Below are positions 1-6,110 of a stretch of DNA of 10,551 nucleotides, in pieces (position 1 is the stretch's first letter; every line of letters begins with the position of its first letter). Origin of the DNA: Negativicutes bacterium (lineage in GTDB: Bacteria; Bacillota_C; Negativicutes; Acidaminococcales; Acidaminococcaceae); contig RZYP01000061.1 in assembly GCA_009930275.1 (NCBI GenBank), positions 1-10,551 of the forward strand. The letters are read 5' to 3'. The notes beneath the pieces were generated by a model. It searched no databases, had not been told where the DNA came from, and saw only the letters and a program-made list of their open reading frames with translations. The position numbers were made by a program, and so were the translations under genes.

Positions 1-3
1 AAA

Positions 4-921
4 GTGGGACGAATTTTAGTCGTTGACGATAATGAGCAAATCTGCGAATTGGTCAAAGATGTCGTTGAAAGTTGGGGACATATTGTCTATGCTGCCGCAG
101 AGGGAAGAAGCTGTCTTGATATCGTTGCCAAAGAACTCCCCGATATTATTTTGCTGGATGTCATGCTGCCGGGCTTAAGCGGTTATGAAGTATGCAAAGA
201 ATTAAAAGGAAATGCCCTTACCAGAAATATTTCCGTCATCATGATGACGGCCTTAAGTGACATTGAAGACCGTATCCATGGTTTTAAAGTCGGTGCTGAC
301 AATTTTTTAGTCAAACCAATTAATTACGAAGAGTTGCAGGCAATTATCAATAAACTTCTTAAAGACAAATTCTGTTCAGATACTATGGAGCCGCGTATCG
401 GCGTGGTTAATGTCTTGAACAAAATAATGCGCAGCATCGGCAATAAGCAATATCTTACATTAATATCTAATGAATGGTTGTACGCCAAAAAGCTGGCTGA
501 CAATCTCAGCCTGAACGACGAAGCAGAAGAAAGACTGTTCGCGGCCATCGTTCTTCAGCACGCAGGCACGATAACGGCAACAGAAGAATCTGAGTATCTT
601 AGCGTCGGGTTGGACCTGTTGGAAGACCTGAAACTAAGCAAATGGCTTAAACCGGTTTTACTTTATGCTACGAAAAATGTCGCGGGGGTTAATTGTGAAA
701 AGCTGAAAGCAGAAATAAAACTGGCGGGCATGGAAGTCGAAGCCGATATTCTGCAGGTTGTTAACAGATTTGCCGATCTTTTATGCGAGAGACAGGGTAA
801 TGTTAACATTGCCTTAGCCTTCCTTAAAAGAGAAGGTTTGGTCAAGAATTACAATCCTGACATTCTTAAGCGTCTGGAACAAATCATTAACGATGAAAAA
901 ATTCTTTCTATGATCAAATAA
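4..921 (+). CDS. Response regulator with receiver domain and degenerate HD-GYP-like output domain
   Basis: Residues 1-120 form a CheY-like receiver domain: acidic pair D8/D9, phosphoacceptor D52 in LLDVMLPG, T82 and K104 in FLVKP are all present, so phosphorylation by a histidine kinase is expected. Residues about 140-300 are not a DNA-binding domain. Their pattern follows an HD-GYP phosphodiesterase: VLQHAGTI (183-190) lies where LLHDIGKI is expected, and DILQVVNRFADLLCER (248-263) matches the ILAVADAFDALTSxR helix, followed by YNPDIL like FDPEL. The HD pair is replaced by QH and no GYP motif is seen, so cyclic-di-GMP hydrolysis is unlikely. A role in protein-protein signalling is inferred. 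The start is a GTG only three bases from the window edge, so no ribosome binding site can be seen; the N-terminus MGRILVVDD is typical of full-length receivers. The partner kinase lies outside the window, if it is linked at all. Confidence 0.85.
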   Translation: MGRILVVDDNEQICELVKDVVESWGHIVYAAAEGRSCLDIVAKELPDIILLDVMLPGLSGYEVCKELKGNALTRNISVIMMTALSDIEDRIHGFKVGADNFLVKPINYEELQAIINKLLKDKFCSDTMEPRIGVVNVLNKIMRSIGNKQYLTLISNEWLYAKKLADNLSLNDEAEERLFAAIVLQHAGTITATEESEYLSVGLDLLEDLKLSKWLKPVLLYATKNVAGVNCEKLKAEIKLAGMEVEADILQVVNRFADLLCERQGNVNIALAFLKREGLVKNYNPDILKRLEQIINDEKILSMIK

Positions 922-962
922 AAAACAGCGCGGCTAGTATAAAACTAGCTGCGCTGTTTTTT
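922..962 (+). terminator. Rho-independent terminator of the response regulator gene
   Basis: A 17-base-pair stem (922-938 with 944-960) and a 5-base loop ATAAA are followed by T's, starting directly after the stop codon. One pair is G.U in plus-strand RNA but a C.A mismatch in minus-strand RNA, so the structure is tuned to plus-strand transcription. The A-rich left arm means it may also stop the convergent flavoprotein transcript. Confidence 0.9.
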
Positions 963-967
963 GTAGT

Positions 968-1834
968 TCAATCTTTAAGTTGCGCCAAATATTTAACCGC
1001 GCTCAAAGCCGCAACTATCCCTTGTCCGGTGGCCCTGCTGATCTGCCAGGGTTGGCCGGTACAATCACCTGCGGCAAAAATACCGTCCATACTCGTTTCC
1101 ATTTCTTCACCCACGGCAATTGACTTGCCGTGAAGCCGCAATGCGGGGAACAATGCATCAATCGGGTCAGATTCTCTGAAAATAAAGACGCCCTGCACCG
1201 GATAATATTCATGCTTGGTTCTTACGCCTGTCACTCGGTCGGTTCCGGCTATTTCGTCCGGTTCAGCCGTCACCACCTCAATATTTGACTGTTTCGGCTC
1301 AGCTTCCAATTTAAAGCGAGGCATGAGTACGACCTTGTCGCAAATTTCAGCCAAGAAATCTACTTCGTCAAGCGCGCCGGGAACCGTGACGATAGCGGCA
1401 ATGTTCTTACCTTTAAAAAAATGCCCGTCGCAAGTAGCGCAATAACTTACACCCTTGCCGATAAATTCCTTCTCGCCGGGAATTATTTCTGAAGAAGAAG
1501 CCCCGATTGCCAGAATAATCGATTTCGCTGTATAAAATCCGCTGGAAGTGCCAAGCGTGAAAACTTTGTCACCCTCACTCGCATATATAACCTTCTCCCT
1601 GACAACTGTCGGCTGAAAACTTAGTGCATGCTCAACAAATTTATTCATCAGTTCCTCGCCGGTAATATCAGGCAGTCCTAGGTAATTACTAACTAAATGT
1701 GCTTTGCGCAAACGCGGGCTAAAACCGTTGACATCAAAAATTATAACCTTTTTGTTACGAACACTCGCCGTTACTGCTGCCGAGAGGCCGGCTGGTCCAC
1801 CACCAATAATGGCAATATCATAAATCTCTTCCAT
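968..1834 (-). CDS. Thioredoxin-reductase-like FAD protein, apparently lacking the NADPH site
   Basis: This is a cytosolic flavoprotein of the low-molecular-weight thioredoxin reductase fold. Visible motifs are the FAD-binding GGGPAG (11-16), the redox-active CATC disulfide (C132/C135) in the usual position, and the second FAD motif GIFAAGDC (251-258). In the middle domain the expected NADPH-binding GGGDSA stretch is replaced by TVPGALDEV (150-158), and the HRRxxxR phosphate-binding motif is replaced by MPRFKLE. At 288 residues it is shorter than typical TrxB (about 310). Known pyridine-nucleotide-independent relatives are the ferredoxin-dependent FFTR of clostridia and DTR-type enzymes; membership of such a group is inferred. 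The start is supported by AAAGGCGG about 12 bases upstream and a good promoter further up. It is divergent from the iron-transporter/superoxide-reductase genes, so a redox-defence role fits. The thioredoxin partner is not in the window. Confidence 0.85.
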   Translation of the reverse strand: MEEIYDIAIIGGGPAGLSAAVTASVRNKKVIIFDVNGFSPRLRKAHLVSNYLGLPDITGEELMNKFVEHALSFQPTVVREKVIYASEGDKVFTLGTSSGFYTAKSIILAIGASSSEIIPGEKEFIGKGVSYCATCDGHFFKGKNIAAIVTVPGALDEVDFLAEICDKVVLMPRFKLEAEPKQSNIEVVTAEPDEIAGTDRVTGVRTKHEYYPVQGVFIFRESDPIDALFPALRLHGKSIAVGEEMETSMDGIFAAGDCTGQPWQISRATGQGIVAALSAVKYLAQLKD

Positions 1835-1894
1835 AAACGTCGACCGCCTTTACCAAAAAATTATTTTCTCAAAAGCAAACTCTTCTTACCGTTA

Positions 1895-1923
1895 ATTCTA
1901 GTTTATTGTAGGTGACAAGTCAA
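1895..1923 (-). promoter_or_regulatory. Sigma-A-type promoter for the thioredoxin-reductase-like gene
   Basis: Read on the minus strand, a -35 TTGACT (1918-1923) and a -10 TAGAAT (1895-1900) are separated by exactly 17 bases. The predicted start site leaves a leader of about 50 bases to the ATG at 1834. This is the best promoter match in the divergent region. Confidence 0.7.
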
Positions 1924-1960
1924 ATTAATCACTCGGTATCAACTTATTTTTCAAACAACC

Positions 1961-1973
1961 AATAATGATTATT
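1961..1973. promoter_or_regulatory. PerR/Fur-family-like operator palindrome
   Basis: AATAATGATTATT is a perfect 6-1-6 inverted repeat. Placed against the published PerR box TTATAATNATTATAA it matches 11 of 14 defined positions. It lies about 38 bases upstream of the minus-strand promoter and about 110 bases upstream of the probable translation start region of the iron-transporter gene. The neighbouring functions (iron storage/export, superoxide reductase, thiol redox) make a metal/peroxide-sensing repressor a sensible candidate. The AT-rich background makes a chance match possible. Confidence 0.5.
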
Positions 1974-2081
1974 ATCCAATAACATTTAAAAAATTTGTTC
2001 TATCAAAAGGTTTTTTCCCCAATATGGCGAATAGAATTATGTAATAGCCTGAAACAAGCCAATATCCTATAGAAAGGATGT

Positions 2082-2142
2082 GTGAAAAGTTTTCCCTCTG
2101 ACAAAAAAAATAACAGCTGAAGAAAAGAAAATAATACTAAGA
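2082..2142 (+). other. Probable missing 5' coding part of the iron-transporter gene, with frameshift at A8
   Basis: From GTG 2082 the frame reads VKSFPSDKKNNS and stops at 2118-2120. The frame of the downstream gene reads TKKITAEEKKIILR from 2101 directly into MQVSEITEY. Removing one A from the eight-A run (2103-2110) joins them as VKSFPSDKKITAEEKKIILR, continuous with the ferritin domain. An AAAGGA lies at 2073-2078, though only three bases from the GTG, which is a short spacing. The cause could be a sequence error, transcript slippage, a real mutation or an unusual start codon. Confidence 0.55.
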
Positions 2143-2979
2143 ATGCAAGTCAGTGAAATAACAGAGTATCACATCTACAAAAAAATTGCCAAAAGAATTA
2201 AAGACGAAAAAAACAAAGCCATTATTTTACAAACTGCTGAAGAAGAGCGCAGACACAGCACGATTTGGGCCCGCTACACCAAGCAAGAGGTAAGTCCCAA
2301 TTATTTAAAGGTCTTTTGGTATAATCTTATCTCTATCCTATTCGGCTATACTTTCGCGCTGAAACTTATGGAATCCGGGGAAAAATCCGCCGCTGAAACA
2401 TACCGTTTACTCGAGGCGTCCGTGCCGGAGGCACAGCAAATTGCCGAAGAGGAAGACGCTCATGAACAACAGCTTCTGGCCATGCTTGACGAAGAACGGC
2501 TGCAATACGTAGGTTCTATGGTTCTGGGTCTTAACGACGCCTTGGTAGAACTCACCGGCACACTTGCCGGACTCACTTTGGCGCTGCAAAACACAAAACT
2601 TATTGCCCTATCGGGCCTTATTACCGGCGTTTCCGCAACCCTCTCCATGGCTTCTTCAGAATTCCTGTCCGCACGCAGCGAGGGCCGTACTGACGCTGTA
2701 AAATCCTGTGCCTACACCGGCCTCGCCTATTGCGTTACCGTAGCTTTGCTAGTCCTGCCTTACCTCATTTTTGATAACGAAAGTTATTTACACGCTCTGG
2801 TAATGATGCTGCTTACAGTTGTACTCATTATATTCGTCTTTACATATTACATATCTGTGGCCAAAGACTTGGACTTTAAGAAAAAATTCAGCGAAATGGC
2901 CGTGATCAGTCTGAGTGTAGCAGCTTTTTCCTTTGTAGTCGGCCTCGTAGTCAAAGAAGTTCTTGGCATCGATATATAA
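2143..2979 (+). CDS. Ferritin-like/VIT1-CCC1 family membrane iron transporter (5' end uncertain)
   Basis: The protein combines an N-terminal rubrerythrin-type di-iron domain with a C-terminal VIT1/CCC1 iron transporter, the arrangement known from bacterial MbfA (membrane-bound ferritin). In the first domain the ligand-type residues are E5, EEERRH (33-38) and E102-E104/H107 in EEEDAH. The membrane part starts near 122 with YVGSMVLGLNDALVELTGTLAGL, continues with SMASSEFLSARSEGR (168-182), then three hydrophobic segments (about 190-210, 216-238, 251-272). The likely role is iron oxidation/sequestration or export from the cytosol. The ATG at 2143 is the first ordinary start in frame but has only a weak ribosome binding site, and it cuts the first ferritin helix. 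The in-frame upstream codons read TAEEKKIILR, which fits the family's start. A plausible start, GTG at 2082, lies in another frame joined across the A8 run. Desulfoferrodoxin follows after 66 bases with no terminator seen, so they may be co-transcribed. Confidence 0.85.
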   Translation: MQVSEITEYHIYKKIAKRIKDEKNKAIILQTAEEERRHSTIWARYTKQEVSPNYLKVFWYNLISILFGYTFALKLMESGEKSAAETYRLLEASVPEAQQIAEEEDAHEQQLLAMLDEERLQYVGSMVLGLNDALVELTGTLAGLTLALQNTKLIALSGLITGVSATLSMASSEFLSARSEGRTDAVKSCAYTGLAYCVTVALLVLPYLIFDNESYLHALVMMLLTVVLIIFVFTYYISVAKDLDFKKKFSEMAVISLSVAAFSFVVGLVVKEVLGIDI

Positions 2980-3031
2980 ATGTTGCCTTAAGTTAGCAAG
3001 CGGAATATTACAGACCGCAATAATAAAAAGA

Positions 3032-3039
3032 AAGAAGGG
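3032..3039 (+). promoter_or_regulatory. Ribosome binding site of desulfoferrodoxin
   Basis: AAGAAGGG lies six bases before the ATG at 3046 and fixes that start. The 66-base gap from the preceding gene shows no strong promoter or terminator. Confidence 0.6.
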
Positions 3040-3045
3040 TTTTTA

Positions 3046-3423
3046 ATGAGAGAAGTTAAGTTTTTAATCTGCAAACATTGCGGAAATCTTGTAGGCGTAA
3101 TTCACGACAGCGGCGTACCTATGGTCTGCTGCGGAGAAAACATGACGGAATTGATAGCCAATACCGTTGATGCTGCTAAAGAAAAACACGTACCTGTTGT
3201 CACAATTGAAGGCGATCTCGTTACTGTTAAAGTTGGCGGCGTACCGCATCCAATGGTTCCTGAGCACTATATCCAGTGGGTTTATCTCCTCACTGAGCAA
3301 GGCGGAGAACGTAAAGTTCTCAATCCTGGTGATGCTCCGGAAGCCGTTTTTGCCCTTACTCCCGGCGACAAATTTATCGCTGCTTATGAATATTGCAACC
3401 TGCATGGACTTTGGAAAGCTTAA
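3046..3423 (+). CDS. dfx: Desulfoferrodoxin (two-iron superoxide reductase)
   Basis: This small cytosolic enzyme reduces superoxide to hydrogen peroxide without making oxygen, the usual defence in anaerobes. Both iron sites are complete. The desulforedoxin-like FeS4 centre has C9 and C12 plus the adjacent pair C28/C29. The catalytic Fe(His)4Cys centre has H48, H68, H74, C117 and H120, with the conserved E46-K47 pair before H48 (EKHVP) that assists catalysis. At 125 residues it has the normal length for a class I (2Fe) superoxide reductase; neelaredoxins lack the first centre. Electrons normally come from rubredoxin, which is not encoded here. The gene follows the ferritin-like iron transporter, possibly in one transcript, linking superoxide removal with iron control. 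A strong terminator closes the unit. Confidence 0.96.
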   Translation: MREVKFLICKHCGNLVGVIHDSGVPMVCCGENMTELIANTVDAAKEKHVPVVTIEGDLVTVKVGGVPHPMVPEHYIQWVYLLTEQGGERKVLNPGDAPEAVFALTPGDKFIAAYEYCNLHGLWKA

Positions 3424-3432
3424 TAAGCGAGT

Positions 3433-3475
3433 AAAGCGGCTTCGGTCTTTTGACCGAAGCCGCTTTTTGTTTTTT
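3433..3475 (+). terminator. Rho-independent terminator after desulfoferrodoxin
   Basis: A perfect 15-base-pair stem (3433-3447 with 3452-3466), a TTTT loop and a T-rich tail (3464-3475) lie just after the stop. The convergent FMN-enzyme gene ends at 3487, so the same hairpin could also act for the minus strand, but its tail there is only CTTTAC. Confidence 0.92.
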
Positions 3476-3486
3476 ACCCAAAAACC

Positions 3487-4503
3487 CTATCGCTTATAAA
3501 TAATATCCCTAGTGATTTTAGACAAATCCTGCACGCCTGTCATAATCATGGCTGCTTCCAGCTCAGCTTGTATATATTTCAAGAAAAAGGCAATGCCTTC
3601 TGCTCCGCCGGCACCGGCCTGCGTAATCGGCCGCCCCAGAAGAACGGCATCAGCGCCCAAAGCCAGCATCTTCAAAACATCAAAGCCCGTCCTGATGCCG
3701 CCATCGACAAAAATGGTCATTTCCTTACCAACACTATCGACAATTTTCGGCAAAACTTCTGCCGTTCCCGGTGTATGGTCCAACACTCGCCCTCCATGAT
3801 TAGAAACAACTATACCATCAATTCCGGCCTCAGCACATACAGACGCGTCTTCTACGTCCATCACGCCTTTTATAACCAGCGGTAGCCTTATGTTATTCTT
3901 TAACTCCACCAGTTCCGCGTAGGTTTTAGGACCAACCGGCTGGCCGGAAACCGTCATATTGATTAAGGCCGCGGCATCAACATCAATAGCAACAGCTACC
4001 GCTCCCGCAGCTTCAGCCTGTGCAGCCAGTTCGATAATCTGTTCATTAGGCCGGGGTTTGATCGTAGGAATGCCCCAGCCATCTTCGGCCAAAATTGCGG
4101 TAAGCCCGCCTGCATAAATTTCAGGGAGTTTACCGTCGCCAACCATGCCCAAAGAGCCTGCAGCCCTGGAACCGCTGATAACGGCCTTAGCATAATCCCC
4201 TTCAGCAATATAACCATTCCAATTAAAGGCTATACCACCAATCGGCGCCGCCAAAACAGGCATTGCCAGCTCTTTTCCCCACAAACTTAAGGCTGTGGAA
4301 GGTTTATTAACATTGTGAATTATCCTTTGGCGCAATTTTACCTCCGCCAAAGCACTGATATTATTACGAAAAGCCTGACCTGTCCCGACGCCGCCGGCAC
4401 CAGGAATTTCCCCCGCACAAGCACGCCCGTCGCAAACCGGACACATACGACAAACCTTGCCAAATTTTTGTCTGCCCAGCTCCTTTAATTCTTTCATATC
4501 CAT
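3487..4503 (-). CDS. FMN-dependent alpha-hydroxy-acid dehydrogenase (lactate oxidase-like) with Cys-rich N-terminus
   Basis: This is a TIM-barrel flavoenzyme of the family of lactate oxidase, glycolate oxidase and lactate 2-monooxygenase, oxidising an L-2-hydroxy acid to a 2-oxo acid. Family signatures are the active-site SNHGGR (H236, R239), K212 in VIKG, the FMN-phosphate motif DGGIRTG (267-273) and LLGRP (288-292). The N-terminus carries four cysteines, C18, C21, C24 and C29, in VCRMCPVCDGRACAGEIPG. Classical oxidases lack this, and it could bind a metal or Fe-S cluster (inference). In an anaerobe the electron acceptor is probably not oxygen. The length of 338 residues is slightly shorter than classical members (about 350-380). 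GGGGTGA lies eight bases before the ATG, and a candidate promoter lies upstream. A type 2 isopentenyl-diphosphate isomerase is a less likely alternative because the HGGR motif is intact. The substrate cannot be read from the sequence. Confidence 0.85.
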   Translation of the reverse strand: MDMKELKELGRQKFGKVCRMCPVCDGRACAGEIPGAGGVGTGQAFRNNISALAEVKLRQRIIHNVNKPSTALSLWGKELAMPVLAAPIGGIAFNWNGYIAEGDYAKAVISGSRAAGSLGMVGDGKLPEIYAGGLTAILAEDGWGIPTIKPRPNEQIIELAAQAEAAGAVAVAIDVDAAALINMTVSGQPVGPKTYAELVELKNNIRLPLVIKGVMDVEDASVCAEAGIDGIVVSNHGGRVLDHTPGTAEVLPKIVDSVGKEMTIFVDGGIRTGFDVLKMLALGADAVLLGRPITQAGAGGAEGIAFFLKYIQAELEAAMIMTGVQDLSKITRDIIYKR

Positions 4504-4540
4504 CTGAATTCACCCCATATAACATAAAATAACCACTTCT

Positions 4541-4571
4541 ATTATACTATAGACAATAAGGTTTTTGCCAA
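4541..4571 (-). promoter_or_regulatory. Candidate promoter of the FMN-dehydrogenase gene
   Basis: On the minus strand a perfect -10 TATAAT (4541-4546) has a TTGGCA (4566-4571) upstream with a 19-base spacer, longer than ideal. It sits between the amidase terminator hairpin and the start at 4503, which supports separate transcription of this gene. Confidence 0.5.
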
Positions 4572-4573
4572 CA

Positions 4574-4616
4574 AAGAGCCCCCAAGGGAGGTGTAAATGC
4601 TACCTTGAGGGCTCTT
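4574..4616 (-). terminator. Terminator hairpin after the transporter-amidase operon
   Basis: A 14-base-pair stem is formed by 4603-4616 and 4574-4587 with a 15-base loop. One position is G.U in minus-strand RNA but C.A in plus-strand RNA, so it is built for minus transcription. It lies 24 bases after the amidase stop. The following CTTTGTT is a modest T-tract, so termination may be partial and read-through into the FMN enzyme gene is possible. Confidence 0.6.
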
Positions 4617-4640
4617 CCTCGCTATATTTTCTTTAAATAA

Positions 4641-6095
4641 TCACGGAGTGGTTACCGGTGGCTTCCTATAATGGGTTGCCTGCTCAAAAGCGTACGCAAT
4701 CCGGATAAGGCGTTTTTCTGACCAAGGCTCGCCTATGATTTCCATGCCGATTGGCACCCCTATCGCAGAATCAGCATCCGGCCTGGAGAAACCTGCCGGC
4801 ACAACTACCGATGGGAAACCGGTTACCGAACACAGGACGCCATTGCGCTGTTTCTGAGAACTGCCGACTTTGCAGACAAGCTGTTGCTGATGCGGATAAA
4901 CGATAGCATCCAGTTCATAATCGGCAATAATTTTCATGATGGTATTCCTGACCTGAGCCTGCCTTAGAATTTTCTTGTCATATTCCGGTGACTGGGTTGT
5001 CAGCTTGATCGCAGTTTCGATATTTTCTTTATCGACCGGATGGTATAATCCTTTTTCATAGATTTCCTTCAAGGAATGTACTGCTACTTCCGGCGGCAAC
5101 GGTTTTAAATATGCTGTCAGGTGATCGCTGAAATCATCGAGGTGAACACTCACATCAGAAGTAAGCCAGGCAGAATTCACATCTTCCTTAATATCCATAA
5201 CGATAGCGCTTGCTGCTGACATCTGCGCAATAGCGGCATTCACTACCGCATTAACTTCCTGGTTGATTTCTTCTTTACCGAAAAAGCTCCTTAAGACGCC
5301 TATGCGTTTGCCGGACAGCGTGCTCTTTTCGAGTCCGGCCGCATAATTAATGCTTCGATGCGGAAAAGCCCAGGCGGTTATTTCATCTTCAGAATCATAA
5401 CCGGCAATAACCGAAAGTGTTTTTGCCGCATCTTCTACGGTCCGGCAGATAGCGCCAGCCGTATCCTGTGTCATGGAATAAGGCACTATCCCTCCTCTGC
5501 TGACACAGCCCATTGTTGGTCTGATGCCGACAAGGCTGTTAGCCGATGACGGAGAACGAACGGAGTTAATCGTATCTGTGCCGATACCGACAATGCCAAA
5601 ATCAGCAGCGATAGCCGCGCCCGTGCCTCCGGAGGAACCACCGGGAGTTCTGGTCAAGTCATAAGGATTCAGTGTCTGCCCCTGGATCGAGCTTATTGTT
5701 TCACCCCAAATAGCGAATTCATGCAAATTGGATTTTGCCAGGATAATTGCGCCGGCTGCCCTCAATTTTTTCACCAGGAAAGCATCTTTCTTCGATTCAA
5801 AACCTTTCAGGGATATCGCGCCAGCCGTTGTCGGCATATCATAAGTTTCACAGTTGTCCTTGAGAATAACCGGAATTCCGTGCAAAGGTCCCACTAAGCC
5901 TTCGGTCAAGAATCTTTCATCCAGTTTCCTGGCTTCCGCTTCGGCATTAGGATTAATTAAAATAATCGAATTGAGTTTTGGTCCCTGCTTATCATATTTG
6001 GCAATTCTGTCCAGATAGTACTTCGCAAGTTCAACCGCGGTTATTTTTTTCTCTTGCATTAGCTCATGTACTTTTGCTACTGTTAATTCTCTCAT
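4641..6095 (-). CDS. Amidase signature family enzyme
   Basis: This enzyme hydrolyses a carboxamide (C-N) bond with the Ser-cisSer-Lys triad of the amidase signature family. The triad is K79 in ILKDN, S154 in PGGSSGG and S178 in TDTINSVR. The spacings of 75 and 24 residues are exactly those of fatty acid amide hydrolase (K142, S217, S241). The nucleophile neighbourhood reads INSVRSPSS instead of the more usual GGSIRxPA, a variant seen in non-GatA amidases. The C-terminal GVPIGMEIIGEPWSEKRL is typical. The length of 484 residues is normal. No signal peptide is visible, so it is probably cytosolic. It is not a likely GatA because gatB and gatC are absent next to it. It follows the AtoE-type transporter by 12 bases with a strong AAGGAGGAG site, so the two are co-transcribed and probably act on a common substrate pool. 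The real substrate is unknown. Confidence 0.88.
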   Translation of the reverse strand: MRELTVAKVHELMQEKKITAVELAKYYLDRIAKYDKQGPKLNSIILINPNAEAEARKLDERFLTEGLVGPLHGIPVILKDNCETYDMPTTAGAISLKGFESKKDAFLVKKLRAAGAIILAKSNLHEFAIWGETISSIQGQTLNPYDLTRTPGGSSGGTGAAIAADFGIVGIGTDTINSVRSPSSANSLVGIRPTMGCVSRGGIVPYSMTQDTAGAICRTVEDAAKTLSVIAGYDSEDEITAWAFPHRSINYAAGLEKSTLSGKRIGVLRSFFGKEEINQEVNAVVNAAIAQMSAASAIVMDIKEDVNSAWLTSDVSVHLDDFSDHLTAYLKPLPPEVAVHSLKEIYEKGLYHPVDKENIETAIKLTTQSPEYDKKILRQAQVRNTIMKIIADYELDAIVYPHQQQLVCKVGSSQKQRNGVLCSVTGFPSVVVPAGFSRPDADSAIGVPIGMEIIGEPWSEKRLIRIAYAFEQATHYRKPPVTTP

Positions 6096-6110
6096 TTTTT
6101 CTCCTCCTTA
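6096..6110 (-). promoter_or_regulatory. Strong ribosome binding site overlapping the transporter stop
   Basis: On the minus strand the transporter TAA runs directly into AAGGAGGAG, which lies five to six bases before the amidase ATG. This arrangement fits coupled expression of the two genes and fixes the amidase start. Confidence 0.8.

Larger units (their letters stand above)
1835..2142. other. Divergent intergenic region
   Basis: This 308-base AT-rich stretch separates the flavoprotein from the iron-transporter gene. It holds the minus-strand promoter, the operator-like palindrome, a purine-rich AAAGGA (2073-2078) that looks like a ribosome binding site, and a run of eight A at 2103-2110. 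The last 57 bases are open in the frame of the downstream gene and probably encode its N-terminus. I found no convincing plus-strand -35/-10 pair; TAGAAT near 2031 lacks a good -35. Confidence 0.6.

Noticed and set aside
2078..2101. Short reading frame from ATG 2078 (MCEKFSL) after a purine-rich site
   Set aside because: It has only seven codons, and the ATG overlaps the AAAGGA motif itself, so translation from it is unlikely.
2980..3045. Possible terminator or promoter between the iron transporter and desulfoferrodoxin
   Set aside because: Only 4-base stems (GCGG/CCGC and TTGC/GCAA) are found with no T-tract and no -35/-10 pair.
3064..3405. Long open frame antisense to desulfoferrodoxin
   Set aside because: It is a shadow of a strongly supported gene, has no ribosome binding site and shows no recognisable domain.
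4574..4616. Hairpin considered as a riboswitch or T-box for the FMN-enzyme gene
   Set aside because: It lies upstream of the candidate promoter of that gene and its G.U pair orientation fits a terminator of the preceding minus-strand operon.
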